From contig OX465583.1 of assembly GCA_950022655.1 (NCBI GenBank), positions 30,841,360 to 30,905,359 on the forward strand: a stretch of DNA of 64,000 nucleotides, given 5' to 3'. The position numbers were made by a program, and so were the translations under genes. Source of the DNA: Alentia gelatinosa (lineage: Eukaryota > Annelida > Polychaeta > Phyllodocida > Polynoidae). Every line of letters begins with the position of its first letter. The stretch's first letter is position 1. The notes below the pieces were generated by a model. The model saw nothing but the letters and a program-made list of their open reading frames with translations. It was not told where the DNA came from and did no database searches. Shown here one piece after another: positions 29,001 to 44,000 of this stretch.

Positions 29001-32000
29001 TCCACCGCCTAGAAGAACAACCAGTTAGTATCATCTACATCTCTTACTTACTCAAAATATGAAATAGGATAGAGGACCTCTCTCACCAGGCTGCCATGAA
29101 CCCGACTCTGCTGGGCGTGTGCAAAACTTAGGCTTTACAATCCCACAGGTCCATTCCGTAGTCAGCATCACATGCCGTTGGGCGTGAGGTCTGATCCACT
29201 CCACCGGTTACGATATACAAAATGTACGAGCTAACACGGCCACAGCATGGCAGCCAGGCAGCATCCATGCGGCGCTCTTTCGTGGCAATACCATCGGCCC
29301 AGTGAAGCAAGTCCTTAATATGGTTGTCTCAGTGAGATAGGTATTTCAGTTCAGGTCAGAAAAATGTGGAATTCACATGAAATTGATTGCCTCAGAGAGA
29401 GGGGGAGGACCGTGACCGAATTTCGCGTAGTGAGCAAAATCTAAGAATAAGAAATGAAAAAGGATTCAAAAATGTGCACAAATCTTAAAGTTATAATGGC
29501 AAATTTGAACAAATTTTTTTCAAACTGCGAACATATATGTTCTAACATGTAACAAGCTAATTTGCGAAAGGGTGTGGTTCAATATTCTCTATTCTATCAA
29601 AAATTGGTGTTTTATGGAAAAGAAATAAAACAAAATTTTGCGTGCAAAGTAAAAGTCAAGCAGCGTTCTCTTAAATGTAAGAAAAATAAATGAAACATAA
29701 ATTACCTTGAGCTGGATGAGAGGGCTCGGGGGCGCCCTCTCTGCGACGGTGACGTCATAGTTCTGACGTTCAAACCGAGGTGCATGGTCGTTGACGTCAG
29801 TGACGATGACGTCTACGGCAACCATAGAGTTACGGTACGGGTAACCGTTGTCCTGAGCGACTACGGTGAGCTGGTACTGTGAGGACTTCTCACGGTCCAG
29901 CGGCACGATGGTGTAGAGTGCACCTGACCCCGCGTCAATGCTGAAGAACTGGTTCGACCTGCACACCAACAGACAAACAGGTGTCAGCAGTGGGCACCTT
30001 AACATAGGAGTGGGCAAGAAGGATGCCACCGCAAGCCAGGGTGGGCTATGCCACAGGCAATCGGTCATATCGCACATATGACCAATGGCCAGCCATTTGG
30101 TGGCGCAATAAAATTGGGTCAATGATGTGAGTACATTGAAAATAATGTCCCCAATAGTCACTGATCTGTCAAATTTGTCAGATCAGATAATATCAGAATA
30201 CCAATGCCTTATAGGCCTTAATAAGTGTATTTTCGTAATTGAATGGGATCTCAGTAACAGAGGCTATATTCATGAAAGACAATATAGTTGGCACACAAGG
30301 GTTTAGGGTAATATTATCTTTTAGATAGACGAATAATCAAAGCATAAAATGATTCATTACAGCTAAACCTCCCTCTTAAGCGAGTTGTCATTTAAGCGGA
30401 ATTCTACTGTAATTTAAATTACCAAACATTGTTAGTCATATATGGCAATATTGTTTCCTTTTTAAAACACATGTTTGTAATACAATATCGACTATCATGA
30501 ACACACAACAAAGAGCCATGTTTATATCACACTTTTTTCATGCGCTGTGGGTTCAGATACTACTTTTCATGCAAGGACGTCTAAGTCAGAGTTAAACAAT
30601 CTATATTTCTCTTCATGCAAATTAATGAAGGCAAGGTTATTTCAAACATATTTCAAATACAGATGAATGAGAAATTGAATCATGGTACAGATTGACACAT
30701 ACGGCAGCAATGAGAAATTAAATCATGGTATGAATTACCACACACGATGGCGAGATTCAAATTACGGTTTATATTAATACATTTTGCGGCAATCAGAAAT
30801 TAAATTATGGCAATGATGATGCTGCCATGAGAGATTAAATCATGGTATAGGTTACCACACACAGCTGCATCCTGATACGTATAGAAAGAATTTATCACAT
30901 TTCGTTTTCCAAATTGATGAATTTCTTTGACGTACCAACAAATTCTGGAGGATTTCTTCTTATGGCGATTTTTTTTTCTATTTTGAGACAGTTCTAAATT
31001 TCCAAATATGTGCTATTCATAATTACTATTAGAATATGTTCAATAGAATCTAAATAAAATTCAATATGAAGAAATATCCTCTTTGAGTAGCATGGGAGTC
31101 ATAGAAATTTTAATAATGGAAACTTTCACATGCTTCAAACAGTGCATATAACGACATGACCACACACTTGACATACATGATTTTTGTGGACACTCTATAA
31201 TGTTAACATGCCTGAGTATTTCTACCAGACTTACTGTGAAGTTACTGCACAGCCATTCGGTCCACTGTTTGTAACATAAGCATCAGGCATAATACAGTAA
31301 CAGTAATGCACCAGAGAACAGCCCTATGCTCCTAAGCTATGAAGACTTCAAGCAGACCTCAGCTAAAAAGTTTTTCTATATATATAAGAAAAATGGTGCT
31401 TGCTTGTATAAAAATAAGTAATGATAAAATTGATCATTTTGAAAACTGTGCTAGTCCATAGAATAACTTGATAATTGGGGCTTTCATTAGCCGACCTTTG
31501 ATATTGATAAATTCATCAGTTATCTGCGACTAGTATTGTGGCACCTCCGACTTTTTCAAAAGGTTTTTTTAAACTAGTTTTAGCGATACGCACAATTTCT
31601 CACTGAGCACGGAATTCTTACTTTAATGCATGTAATTATAAATTTCACTCGAGTTTTTAAATTCCTTCAAATATCCATGCGATCTAAAGGAAAGACAGAT
31701 CACTAAGAAATCACTTTTCCTATATTTTCTTGATAAGCATAGCGGGAAATATTAGCGAGTTTGAAAAGCTAACAAACCAATTAGTTCACAGTAAATCTTA
31801 CCAGCTTCCACCAAGTGCATACTGTATCAGAGCGTTATTTCCAGAATCATCGTCTGTTGCCTAGAGAAAAGGAAATACATGAATCAATACCAAATATCAT
31901 ATATTGGTCGCTGATGAAGGCTGATTAGCAAGGAGGAAATTGACACAGATAATCATAAATCATAAACGGTCTGTACAGAAGGTTGGACAAATAAAATGTC

Positions 32001-35000
32001 AACAAGCTATAAGATGTGAGTACCAAGTAGTGGCTACCTCTACATCTTCATACGAAACAGAATTATTAACATGACAGTTCCATCATTTGATGATAGTTTC
32101 ATCAGTTGCTATTTCATTTATTGTGATGACAGCTAACGTAATTATTTTTTCTGGATGGGCTACAATTGTATTTAACTCCTCAGCAGGTCTAAGACCCGTC
32201 CTTTCAGGTTTGGAGTTCTCACAGGATCTAAGCCGTGAGAAAACCCTTAACATAGGAATTTTTCTCACCGCCTCTGACGCTTCTCACGTGTTTGGCAAGG
32301 AGATCTCACTGGTTCGAGAATAGTGAGAACCTTTTAAGAAAGGGAACTAGAGCCAGAGGGAAGTTATGGGAGGGAGCTATAGAAGCATACCTTAACGCTG
32401 CCGATGTTCCTGCCCGCTCTCTGCTCCTCGCGCACGTAGAACGTGTAGGCGGGCTGCTCAAAGATGGGCGCGTTGTCGTTAGCGTCCTCCACGTCGACGA
32501 ACACGCGCGTCTCCGCCGTCTGCCAACAGCCAATCAGAGACGAGAGTCAGTATTGTCTTTACAATTACACACCTGTGCGCGAATGTCTGAGATTGAGGGA
32601 TCGCCCGAAATAAGAAGACAGGGTGACTGAAGGAAGTCTGTTCCTTGGTATCGTTATCTAGGTATGTTTAGACATACCTCGTCCGTGGTCTAAATCTAAT
32701 TAGATACCTTGGAACAGCTTTCTTTTACATGTACTACCCATCTATTAAAGTTATAAACTGAAAATCTATGGGACTTTAATAGACCACTAGCTATCTTTTC
32801 TGGGCCAAGGCCTCGATCATATAAGCAGTTTGGTCATATCCTGGACAGTATACTGTCTATCGTTATATGCAAGAGATACTCACATGGAGACCGTCGGAGG
32901 CGGAGACGGACAGAGAGTAGCTACTGACGGCCTCTCGGTCCAGAGGGCGCCACACGGTCAGGACGCCGCTCACCGGATGCAGAAGGAACTGGTTGAGAGG
33001 GTCGCCGGAAACCAGCCGGTACACTATAGGAGACCCATCCTCGTCACTAGCCTGAAATACCGTTGTTAGGGTCATGGTCACGATACTGTTTTTTCAATGT
33101 ATCAACTTTGTATGTCACTATAGTTATATATCTCAATAAAAATTTACCATCGTATTACTGTATGTCACTAGGAATATCGCTCTGTCTCACCATTGCGTGT
33201 TATTATAATTGTATTACAATGTATCACCATTGTATGTCACCACAGTTGTATCACGATGCATAACCATTGTATGTTACTATTGTTGTAACATAATTCATTG
33301 TCATTGTATGTTCTTTGTTGTGTTGCAATGTATTACCACTGTAATGTTACTATAGATCTATCTCACCCCTGGTATTTTTTCCCTATAGACTTAACATTGC
33401 CTTGTGAATAACTATGTGATTCAAACTCGATGGGATACGAGCTCTGACCGTAAACTTTCATAGGTTTCCTCTATAGTATCTCAAATATAATCAAATTCAT
33501 ATATTCCCATATCACCCTTGCCATACGTACCTCAAGCTGTACCACCGTCGTGCCGTATGAAGCCGCTTCGCCTAGACTGGCCGAGTAGGGGGCGCTGATA
33601 AACACCGGGGGGTGGTCGTTCCCCGACACTGTCGTTATGTTCACCATGGCAACGGCAGATCTGTACATCAGTGATCGGTCATAGATAATTAACTTTTTCG
33701 GCAGGGTCATGGTTATTGATATATGGTTGGGATTCCCAAATCTGTACACTTAACTTAGACATTTTTTTTATATATGATTGTAAATTACATAGTGCGCCCC
33801 TATCATACAATGTCACATGCGTTATGCTGTTTATCTGTATCAATAGGCTTCTCATTTGCTTTCAAGAAGTGCACCTCGTGGGATGACTGCGCACTTCAGT
33901 GGGCTATTAGTGAAAAAAAGAGCTTCTTCTTTACAAATTTAACGTCTAAATCATGTTCATACATTTTGGGAAACATCAAAATTTACCACTTAATGTGTGG
34001 CCTACTCCTATTGAAAAAAGTGAATATACATAATATCGACACTGTGTGCTTATGTACTACGATTATGCAGGTACTAACTTGATGACCAAAAACTCCACCT
34101 AATATAACTGTATATATTCAAAAGGATTCAACTATTAAACAGCTAAAATATATTGGATTTTTGCCTGGTTAGTGGTTCCCTCACTTCATCATTGTGGCCA
34201 ACGTGTTGGTGATAATGCGCACGGGAGAGGATTATTCTCCAACCACTCTCCCACTTTACCACACTCACGTGGTCTTCACTCTCACTTCACTCTCCAACCA
34301 CTGCTCGATGGGCAAATGGGCCAGGAAAACATTTCACCCACCCTTTTAAAACACCTTTTCCCCAACACTCTCCCTACACTCATTCGTAGGGACTCAATTT
34401 TCAGAAATGCACGGCCTCGGACTATGCAATCAATTACTTCAGTCGTAATCCTTTCTGCCAACAATATCTAATAAACTTGAATATTCTCCACCCTATCTCC
34501 GCGTTAGTCATTATGATTATACATGTCCTAAAAATGCTGTCTAACTGACATGTGTGTCCTGCGTTTCTGGTCACTTTAATACCATACTCCAAAAGTGAAC
34601 TACATGTACATGTATGTCAATAAGAGAAATATGTCTAGTGAGTGAGGTTACCTCCTGAGGTCTGTGTTGCGGGCCTGGTCCTCCGCCTGTACAGTGATGA
34701 TGAACGTCTTTATACTCGTCCTCCTCAGAGACTTCCTCACAAAGATCTGCCCCGACTCAGGATCCAGCCCGAAGTAGTCGGCGGCGCCGTGTGTGCCGAA
34801 CAGCAGCTCGTACTGCACGCGGCCAAAGTCGCCCGTGTCCGAGTCCTCTGCCACCACCTGCACGGCGACAGTGATCGAATTATATATAGTTGATTTTTGA
34901 TATTTAATTTTCTTTTGTTAAATTCGTCAAAGGATCCAGAAACCAATGTGCTAATTTGTTATTTGATTTTCATTTTGACTTATTTTAAATCAAATGTTAA

Positions 35001-38000
35001 TTATTTTAGAATTGATTAAAAAAATATTTAATGTCAGCAAATGTAAATTGTCAGTACAAAATGGATTATATTTAACTAGAATATAGAGTAACACCCCGAA
35101 AAGGGGTTAGGTTATTCATGACGAGTATATCCAGGAAGGACGAGGATGTAATGAGTAGGGCATCATGAGTATAGTTGAGTTGTTTATGGTATGTAAAGGG
35201 TTGAGTTACTTGTGACAAATATGTAAAGGGTGGAGTTGCTCACCTGGCCGACAAATGTCGTAGGTTCAGCGGAGGTGTTGACGAGGAAGGCGTACGTAGA
35301 GGTGGGTTTGAAGATGGGTGAGTTGTCGTTGGTGTCAGTGAGCCACACGTACACGTTGGACGTGTCACTCGTGTACCGCTCTACGGTGGACGTTTCCTGA
35401 GCGTACACCTGCTCAACATATAGGTCACAGTTTTAAATGATGGACTTTTAAGTTGGTTTTGCCTACACAATGACTAGATAGTCTAATAAATCTAAACACC
35501 TAAAATATTATCCGATGAATGAATTATTTATCTTGCTGATACGAGGTAAAGCTCTTCTAGCTGCAGCCGATGCTACCTTGAGAATGAAATAAAGTATGAA
35601 AAACATTTTTGTAAAGTATTGGCTTTCGAATTCATACTTAACTTTCTCTTTATTCTCGACACATGCGCCTTTGTTTCATTGTATCGAGAGATCAAAATCT
35701 ACTTAATAATATTTATAAAAAATATTATTCGAATAATCAGATTCGATTCGAATAATCAGAGTCAATACATTCTAGCTGTAAGATAATTTTCTACGAACAA
35801 ACTAGCCTGCCAGAACAGTTGCAATCTGAATCTTTAACAAATAGTGTCCAAATAAACATAGCCATATTCTTCAATGCTCATAGTCATTCATGTTAAACTA
35901 TTTCTCACATTTAATCATCACCATGAAGAAGTCACATGGTTGACCCACCTGTAGGAAGAAGTAGTCGGTGCGCTCTCTGTCCAGTTTCTCGCTGTCGGAC
36001 ACGTAGATAATCCCAGTCTTCGCCTTGATCTGGAAGGCGCCAGTTTCCAGCGGATCTAACAGGTGGAACTCTATGTCAGCGTTCGTCCCCTGGTGGCAAG
36101 GATAGAAACTATACTGTAGAGAAAAGGATATAGTTCGCGAATCGAAGGCCCCCTAGTGATACCAGTGTGACTTGAGGGGAAAAGGGCAGGACAGTTTTCG
36201 AATCCTGTTTATCTCCATTCCCTACCTCTAATATGTTGAGAATTTAGTACACAATAAAAAACCGGAAGTAATCGGAAAACTGGCATCTCTGAAGGGGAAT
36301 ACTCTTTTCGATTTTATTTTGTCTTTTCATTCAAGAAGGATGATGGCAAAGCTGCACAGACCTTCTTTTGATCACATGCGTAAAAGGTCTCGCTTTCATT
36401 GAATGGGAACAAAGAAACTATATAGCTTTATAAAACTGTAAGAGGAAAGCATCTTAATTGAATACTAACTGATGTGATAGAAAGGATACATACACTTCAT
36501 GGAGACTGATAGGGACTCATTTTGGTTCATGGCTAGCTCATCCAGGAGTTTGAGTAATTCTTATTTCAATTTCTGGATGACCAGGGCAAGTGATAGTGAT
36601 GTGAGGAACCCTTTGATCACTACTATAGTGCCCTCTCCATCCTCTCAATCCATTACAAGGAAATTTAAAAAAGCAAGAAATATCATATAATACCCAGTCA
36701 TAATTCTCACAGTTGATGTTGTCTAAAGAATGTTGGGAAGAAGTGGCTGATTTTCTCATAAGAGGCAGTAATAAACAGACTATTTTAATCAATATGAACG
36801 CGAGTTTCTCAACCCTCTTGAAGGTAAAATTTCCATTGACATTAATTACGCCATGCAATACTTTCCCCACAGAGCACTTTGTGTTCATGCGCTATTTTAT
36901 ATTCTGAATATGTATATATGTGCACATTCGGGGCAGGATTGTTGGGACGGGGCAGTACTTTAGGATGTATCATCATATATACCTATGTGCGAACGTCTAC
37001 AAAATACTGTCCGCTGCCAGGGGTGCAGTATAAATAATGTTCGCGCTCAACTGTGACATAGTGAATTGACCACCAACAGGGTCAACATCCTGTGAATCAT
37101 CGACTCGATAAGTAAATTAAATTACTTTTTTTGTGTTTTAGGTATATAATATTAATAAGACGTAGTGCGTGAAAGATTTCGTTCTCGGCCTTTTGTCCTA
37201 TAACTACGGTCCTCTGCCTATGGCGTTGGCCATGGTTATACTAGACAAAAGACCTAAAACGTCAATAGCTACGGACTCACTATGTTTTCTCTTCATACAA
37301 CAAAACGTGGCGACTTTATAAGTATTTGGTAAATTACAAGGTCAATTTGTCAGGACTTATTGCCAGGTACCCTAGGCGGAGCCCTGTTAGTTCAGACACA
37401 TTAAAAAAAAAAACCAAATACTAAAAAAGATATCCATGTTTGGTTTTAACTCTATGCCAGTATCTTAAGCCATCTCGATATCGGATATGTGTTTGAAGTG
37501 ATAATATATATATGGAAACAAGAGCGACAGTAGGCATACGTAGAAATACACGGTAGTTTTGTCAGTCACCTGTCGCAATGCCGGGATATTTGATCAACAA
37601 AATTATTAAGTATTTCTATGTACGCCCATAGTCACCATGCCTTTCTATTATTATATACCTGTAGCTATCAGACATAAGACATTTGCACCTTGACTCCGAT
37701 GCTTTTACGTATTTGGGGATAACATTTGAAAATTACAAAAAAATCGGAGAAAAGGGCATCATGGATTAGAGGCCTGTATTTTTAGCTGTTCTAAGTGAAT
37801 TTCTAGTTTGATAATTCAATTTCTCCTCATGATTTACATTAACTTCAAAAATGACCCTTTAGATATTAAAAAATCTGGTAATACCCCATGCCTGTGTAGT
37901 AAAGCGCTCGACGTACGTGATAAATACTGCATGGGTAGGATTGGGCAGTAAGTGTGGCTTATACTTTTAACAGGTATATAATGATAGAATTAATGTAGCT

Positions 38001-41000
38001 ATAATCACTGGCATAGAATAAGGGATACTTCTAGATACACCGTTCCTTATAATGCTATATAGAGTGTTCTCCATGCAATCCATGCAACAGGTGATGGGGC
38101 AATATGGTAAAAGTGTTAATGTGGTATATTAGGTCGATATTTTCCGAAGCGGCATTGCAATGGCTCTTGAGACCGACCAGAAAACAATAAAGATTCATGA
38201 CCAAATATTTCACATTCAGGGTTCCATGCGGCATTTCATTACGATGAATTTTACAGAGGTGACATAGTAGAAGTGATGACTGGACCGGATCATCCATTTC
38301 ACTGTAGGGTCAGGATTAACTTAAATCTTAAGTGTGACTTCAAGACATGCTACATGTTTCAAGTGTCAGTGCAAATCATTTTAGTACAGTCATTCCTGCA
38401 GTTCCCGCCCAGCATTCCACCTACTGCAAACTGAACCTTGCATCATTCAAACATTTCCTTTCTAATATATACAATAACAATGCGATATCTGAAACAAGGA
38501 AGACCGTGTTACATCCTGGTTTTGAAACATTCAGTCCGACATATTACAACATATATATTATGCACATCCCAGAACATTTTGGAAATGGACCGTTTTTAAG
38601 TGCGTCCTTAATATCAAGCCTATAAGACGTGCTGATATTTTCTGATCAGAAAAAAATTGCTGGATCAGTGACAATCGGGGACATCTATTTTTTTACGTAC
38701 ACATTTCAGTGACCCAATGCAATTGTTCCACGTACAGTAACTTATGATTCCTATGTGGGAAATCCTTGACTATGCTGTTAGCCAGCGGTTTGGCATGGTC
38801 TGCAGTGGCACGCTTTGATCTTGAGGGCGCCAATGTACGCAGGTATCATATATCGACCCGATTGTTACTGATTCATTTACACCATTGAATTAGTGAGAAT
38901 CAGTGATCAGCGTCTTATAGGCTTTGGAAGAAATGAAACAGAAAATATGATAGACAACAGAAAGGAATGGATCTCTGTGAACGAAGGGATGACTTAGGGA
39001 TCAAATATTCTACCTCTTCTGTGACGTTGTGGTCGTTCTGAAACACAAGGTTAGTCATGTGGTTCACTAAAACTAATCCTCATACATAAAAAATCTTGTT
39101 CAGTACTCAGATATGACTTAATTCGAATAAATAGACACTGACAATTTTCGAATCCTCCTAATTTTTACTCTTCATCCATAATATGATGAAAATTCAGTAC
39201 ACCACAAAAAAACGAAAGTAATTGGAAGAATGACATCTTAAATTCTCCACTCTGGTGTGATGAAATGCCGTACTCCTTAAAAAAAGGAAATAACCAGAAA
39301 AATTGGCATCTCTCTTCGTAACTCCTCTCATGTCCTGGTCTGAAGTGTGAATCTGCTGGATTTGTTTGCCCATCTGTGCGTGCTCAGTATGATTTCTAAA
39401 CCTTAGACTTTCCAGGATTATGATTTGAAGATATTGCCAGAGTATCCTTTATCTATATAGAGATGCTATCTTACTATCTCCACTATCTCCAATATGATAA
39501 CAATTTTGTACTCCATAAAATTCCGGAAAAACTGGAAATAACAAAAAAAACACACAAAAACTGGATTCTCCTACCATGTTCTTGGCCGTCGGCGCATGCC
39601 CAGGCATATATACCCTACAGTTTCAATAATTATATTATAGTGTAAATGCATTGTGAGAGTAACCATTGTTTATCTAGAGATGCCACTGAGCTTCCAGAAA
39701 CAAAACGAAAAATGTTCGAATCCTACTCTCTCCACTCTCTATCTCTAATATATATAAAACATTCGTACTCGATAAAAATCCGGGAAATTGAAATGACCAG
39801 AAATGCGGTCTCTCCTACCATGTCCTGGTCCGTGGCGTAAATCTGCTCCACGCGGTAGCCGTTCGGCGCATGCTCGGGGATGGACACGTTGTAGAGCAGC
39901 TGAAGCATGCTGGGAGCGTGCACGTTGGCGTCCTCTACCGTCACGACCAGCGTGGCGTAGCTGTATCTGTACTGAGGGTTGTCCTTCTGGTAGGCCTGGA
40001 GTGTGAGAAGGGCAGAGGTGATATAATGAGAGAAAACGTGGTTACTGAGCCTGAAGGAATGGCCGTTCGAGGTCTTTTTATACCATAAATACGTCCCGAC
40101 GCCGCAGGCGGAGGGACGTATTTATGGTATAAAAAGACCAAGAATGACATCCCTTCTGGCTCAGTCACTACGTTTTCTTATTATTACATACCTAAATATA
40201 AAAAACCCGCCTTTTATGTACTTATTAAATGTACCATTTGACCCAATGGTCACAGTGCGCCCGAATATTTACTACGGGCGCAGTGCGCCCGAACATTATT
40301 TATACTGTACTCCTAGCAGCGGGTAGTATTTCATAGACATTCGGCCATAGGTATATAATAATAGTAATTAGGTCATTTGAGATTATTTCAACGAAGCTAC
40401 CACTGTGAATGAAAAACATTGATAAGGCTATTGGGAACATTGACAATATTTGAATTCTGAGTTGATATTATTTTTCTTCCATACGAAATATGCAGATTAG
40501 AAATTTCGGATATGCATACTTGCATCCCTCCATTAGTTATGCATGTTTTCAGATATCGGCATTACATGCTGCAATAGAGAGATCTTTTCAGAATAAAGTA
40601 TGGCCGAAGCTTACCTTTATTCTGATGACGAATTGAGAGATTCCGGTGCGGTCCAGAACTTGTTGAGGGATGATTTCTCCCGAGTTTGTGTCGATACTAA
40701 AGTAGTTCCGGCCGTCAACAACTTGTCCTACAATCACGAATTCCGTGAGTTATACTTGTGTGGATTTACATTGATTCATAGGAGCTTAGTGTGACTATAG
40801 AATGAATCCTTATAATGCACAACTGTGAACCTATGACCCTATATATTGTGCAGTCATTTACCCGCTAGCCTGGCCAATTGATATCTGATATTAATTGACC
40901 AATGAATATCACGGAACTGCGTTCTGGTCAAGTGAACGCATTAACCACTGTGCCACCATATGGGTGCATTTGGAATTAATTCAATGTAAAATCATATCTG

Positions 41001-44000
41001 AACAATATATATATATCAAATATTGCCCAGATACGTAATTGCGATAGCCAAGATTAAAACGAATCAGGTTTTGATTTTATCCTACCCTATCTCCTCGATT
41101 TTGGGATATTGCGTGATAACAATGCTGTATGCCACTAGTGGCATATAAAACTCCGTATGCCAGTCAGCGTGGCATACGGAAACCCAATATTAAGCCTATG
41201 GGATTTTAGATTAGCGGTAGGATAATATACAAAATTGAACACTTCCAAGTATAAACCTTAAATAGTCAAAACAAGATCTCAACTTAACATATACATGTAA
41301 CCTTTTTTCCATGTATAAAGGCAGCTAAATGAGTATGATTTCTGATAAAAACACCATGATGGCGCCCCACCTCCGTCGAGCTGGTAAGCGATGCTGGCGT
41401 TGATGCCGTAGTCCAGGTCGTAGGCGTGGATCGGTGGGTTGGTTTTGATTGGCTGGTACACAAGAGACGTGTTCTACAAACAGGAAGCATTTGTAATTGA
41501 GTATCCTATCTTGACAGTGTATCTGAATAAATGGTTCACATTCATACATATCATTGTTTGCTAGTTCCTTAGAGTCCCAGGAAACCCTGTGGGTATATAT
41601 AGAGACTGTCCAGCTTATATCAGTTGGTTTGGAGTGGTGATTGAATCTAGGAGCAGAAATCCCACCCCTACACATATCTTTTGCTTCCCACACCACATAG
41701 ACATGGCATGGGGAGGACTAGCCTTCGATATAGCAGTAAATCGACCACTGCTGGGAATGAAGGGGACTTGAACCCACAATGTTTTGCTTACAAATTCTGT
41801 GCTTTAACTCTTTATCCCTAAGTGAGGGGAGAGCTTACCTGCTCTGGCAGAGTTAGGTGGTAGATGTCATTGCTAAAGGTTGGGTTCTGGTCGTCGCCAT
41901 CCACGACTGTAATAAACAGCTGTGTCCAGTTGGAGCGAGGGGGATCCCCGATGTCCTGTTGTGGGAGAGTTTAAGATATCATTATTTCAAAGATAAATCG
42001 GGTTGCGTTTTGTACTGTCTAAAGCACTAACAACAGCTCATGTAATGTTAAGCATGTCGAGGACGTTTATAGGCGTTATATTGTTCATTATGTAGAGGTA
42101 AAGATAGTGGTTACTAAGGCCACTCAAAAAAACCAACTTGTTTCTCATCACCGCGCGCATCAGAAAAAACGATTTTAAAAGATTTGATTTTTTTTGATTT
42201 TTTTTTAAATAGGTGAACCTTGATAGAAATTATGAAAGGTATGTGTATTTAGTATCAAATTAAAGCTCCTGATGTCAGGGATGCATTAAATGTATAGCCA
42301 GTAAAAATCTGGAAACCCTGCGTAAGCAGACACCCTGCATAAGCAGCCACTTTGGCCCAGATCGGAGGGTGTCTGCTTATGCGGGGTTTTACTGTATGTC
42401 TGCCATCTTTGATATAGCAAAAAAAAAAAAAAAAAAAAAAAGCGCCCTCGTCATATTTTTCATGGCTTGGTGATGAGAAACAATTTTATTTTTTTTAGTG
42501 GCCTAAACAGAGGTAAAATCAGTTTCTGACAATTACCACATACAGATTAGACTACGGTAGCTGTAATATTTAGCACATAAAAATAAACTCACTGTGGTTG
42601 TAACCTTTCGCAAAATGTTAACTTACAGGGGAATTAGTGTTTAGCGCAGAAAGGTAAAATTATAGTAACATGTAACACATAGAGGGAAACTTACACTGGT
42701 GGTAATATTTTGTACATATATGTAAACTTACGGTGGCTGTGACATTTAGAACGTAGAGTCGTGGACCTGAGTCATAATCGAGCTGGCGTTGTAGAGTGAT
42801 AAAGCCATCTGAGGAAGCACCAGTCATCCCGAACACTCCATTACCATCCGACTGTCAGTTATAAAAAAACACGTAATTATAACCCATCATAAATGTGTAT
42901 ATACATCTGCCAAAAAATACCATGTTTAAAGGGATTTTTGTAGGATTTCTTCAAACAATTTTTTTAATTTCCGTGTACATACCTTCTTATATAGATGGAA
43001 AGGGGAGTTCCGAAGTGAATTTGTATTCAACAATTTAGAGCACGTACTTATGAATTGCCACTAACATAACACTTTCTTGGAAGATCAATGTAATATGTGT
43101 ATACTGAATAAAGGTAAAGATTTTTTTATAACTATAGGGATTTTTTAATGATTCTTAGAACTCAGACATCAGACAGGAATACAGATATGTACCACAAATT
43201 CATTAACATATATAGGTTTACATACTGTGTGTTATATTTCTCATGATACTGTAATCACTGAGCCATGACAAATAGAGAACATACATACCTGAAGGTTGTA
43301 ACCTGCGATACCGCCCTCTATATCAGGGTCGGCGGCGAGACCTTTTAATGTGAACACTGTGGTGTACACCTGCGTCAACTACAAAGCACAGACGAAGGAA
43401 ATTAAATTGACTCAGATTATCCTACATAAGTTGGTCTCTGATCAGAGAAAATAAACAATACAGCTTTATCTACCACTAGCTTTGTTTTGAATGCCAAAGA
43501 AATAGTTTTAGCTATCTTTATAATCAAAACAAGGCTCATAGTAAACCCATCTGGAAAACTACTTATAATTGCTTTCACTGTATGTGACTGAAATTCCCAT
43601 TGGCCTTTTTAAGTTGAATTCTGGTTTTTTTTATATAAATTGTGTTATTATTTGTTATTTAATCATATCTTATACCGTATTTTACATATGGTAACTAGAA
43701 GTAAGGCCTGTTTTTAATCTTTAACAGAACTCCACTCTCCTACATGCATCCCCAGGGGGATAGTTGAGAAGGGGAGAAAGACTGTCTTTTCCAATAAGGA
43801 GAACCACAAATCCCCCTTTCCTCAATGTTTCACAAAGAGCCTGGAACAGACGATACCTCTGAGATCTGTTTGTAGTAAGGGGCACACAAGAAGTATGGCT
43901 TGTTGTCGTTGACGTCATTTATAGCCACGCGCACGTCCGACGTCACCTGAAACGCAGTACACGACGTCACATAAACGACAATGACAAAGGGAGATGGGAC

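Larger units (their letters stand above)
36090..39013. other. Intron 12, non-coding
   Basis: Contains an R2 repeat and the 38616 TIR element. The rest is unremarkable AT-rich DNA. Confidence 0.55.

Noticed and set aside
30362..30410. Hairpin AAACCTCC..TTAAGCGG
   Set aside because: Too short and decayed to call as an element on its own; noted only as a relative of the 42302 hairpin.
39941..40168. Minus-strand frame with YHKYVPPPAASG
   Set aside because: It is the translation of the fold-back element.
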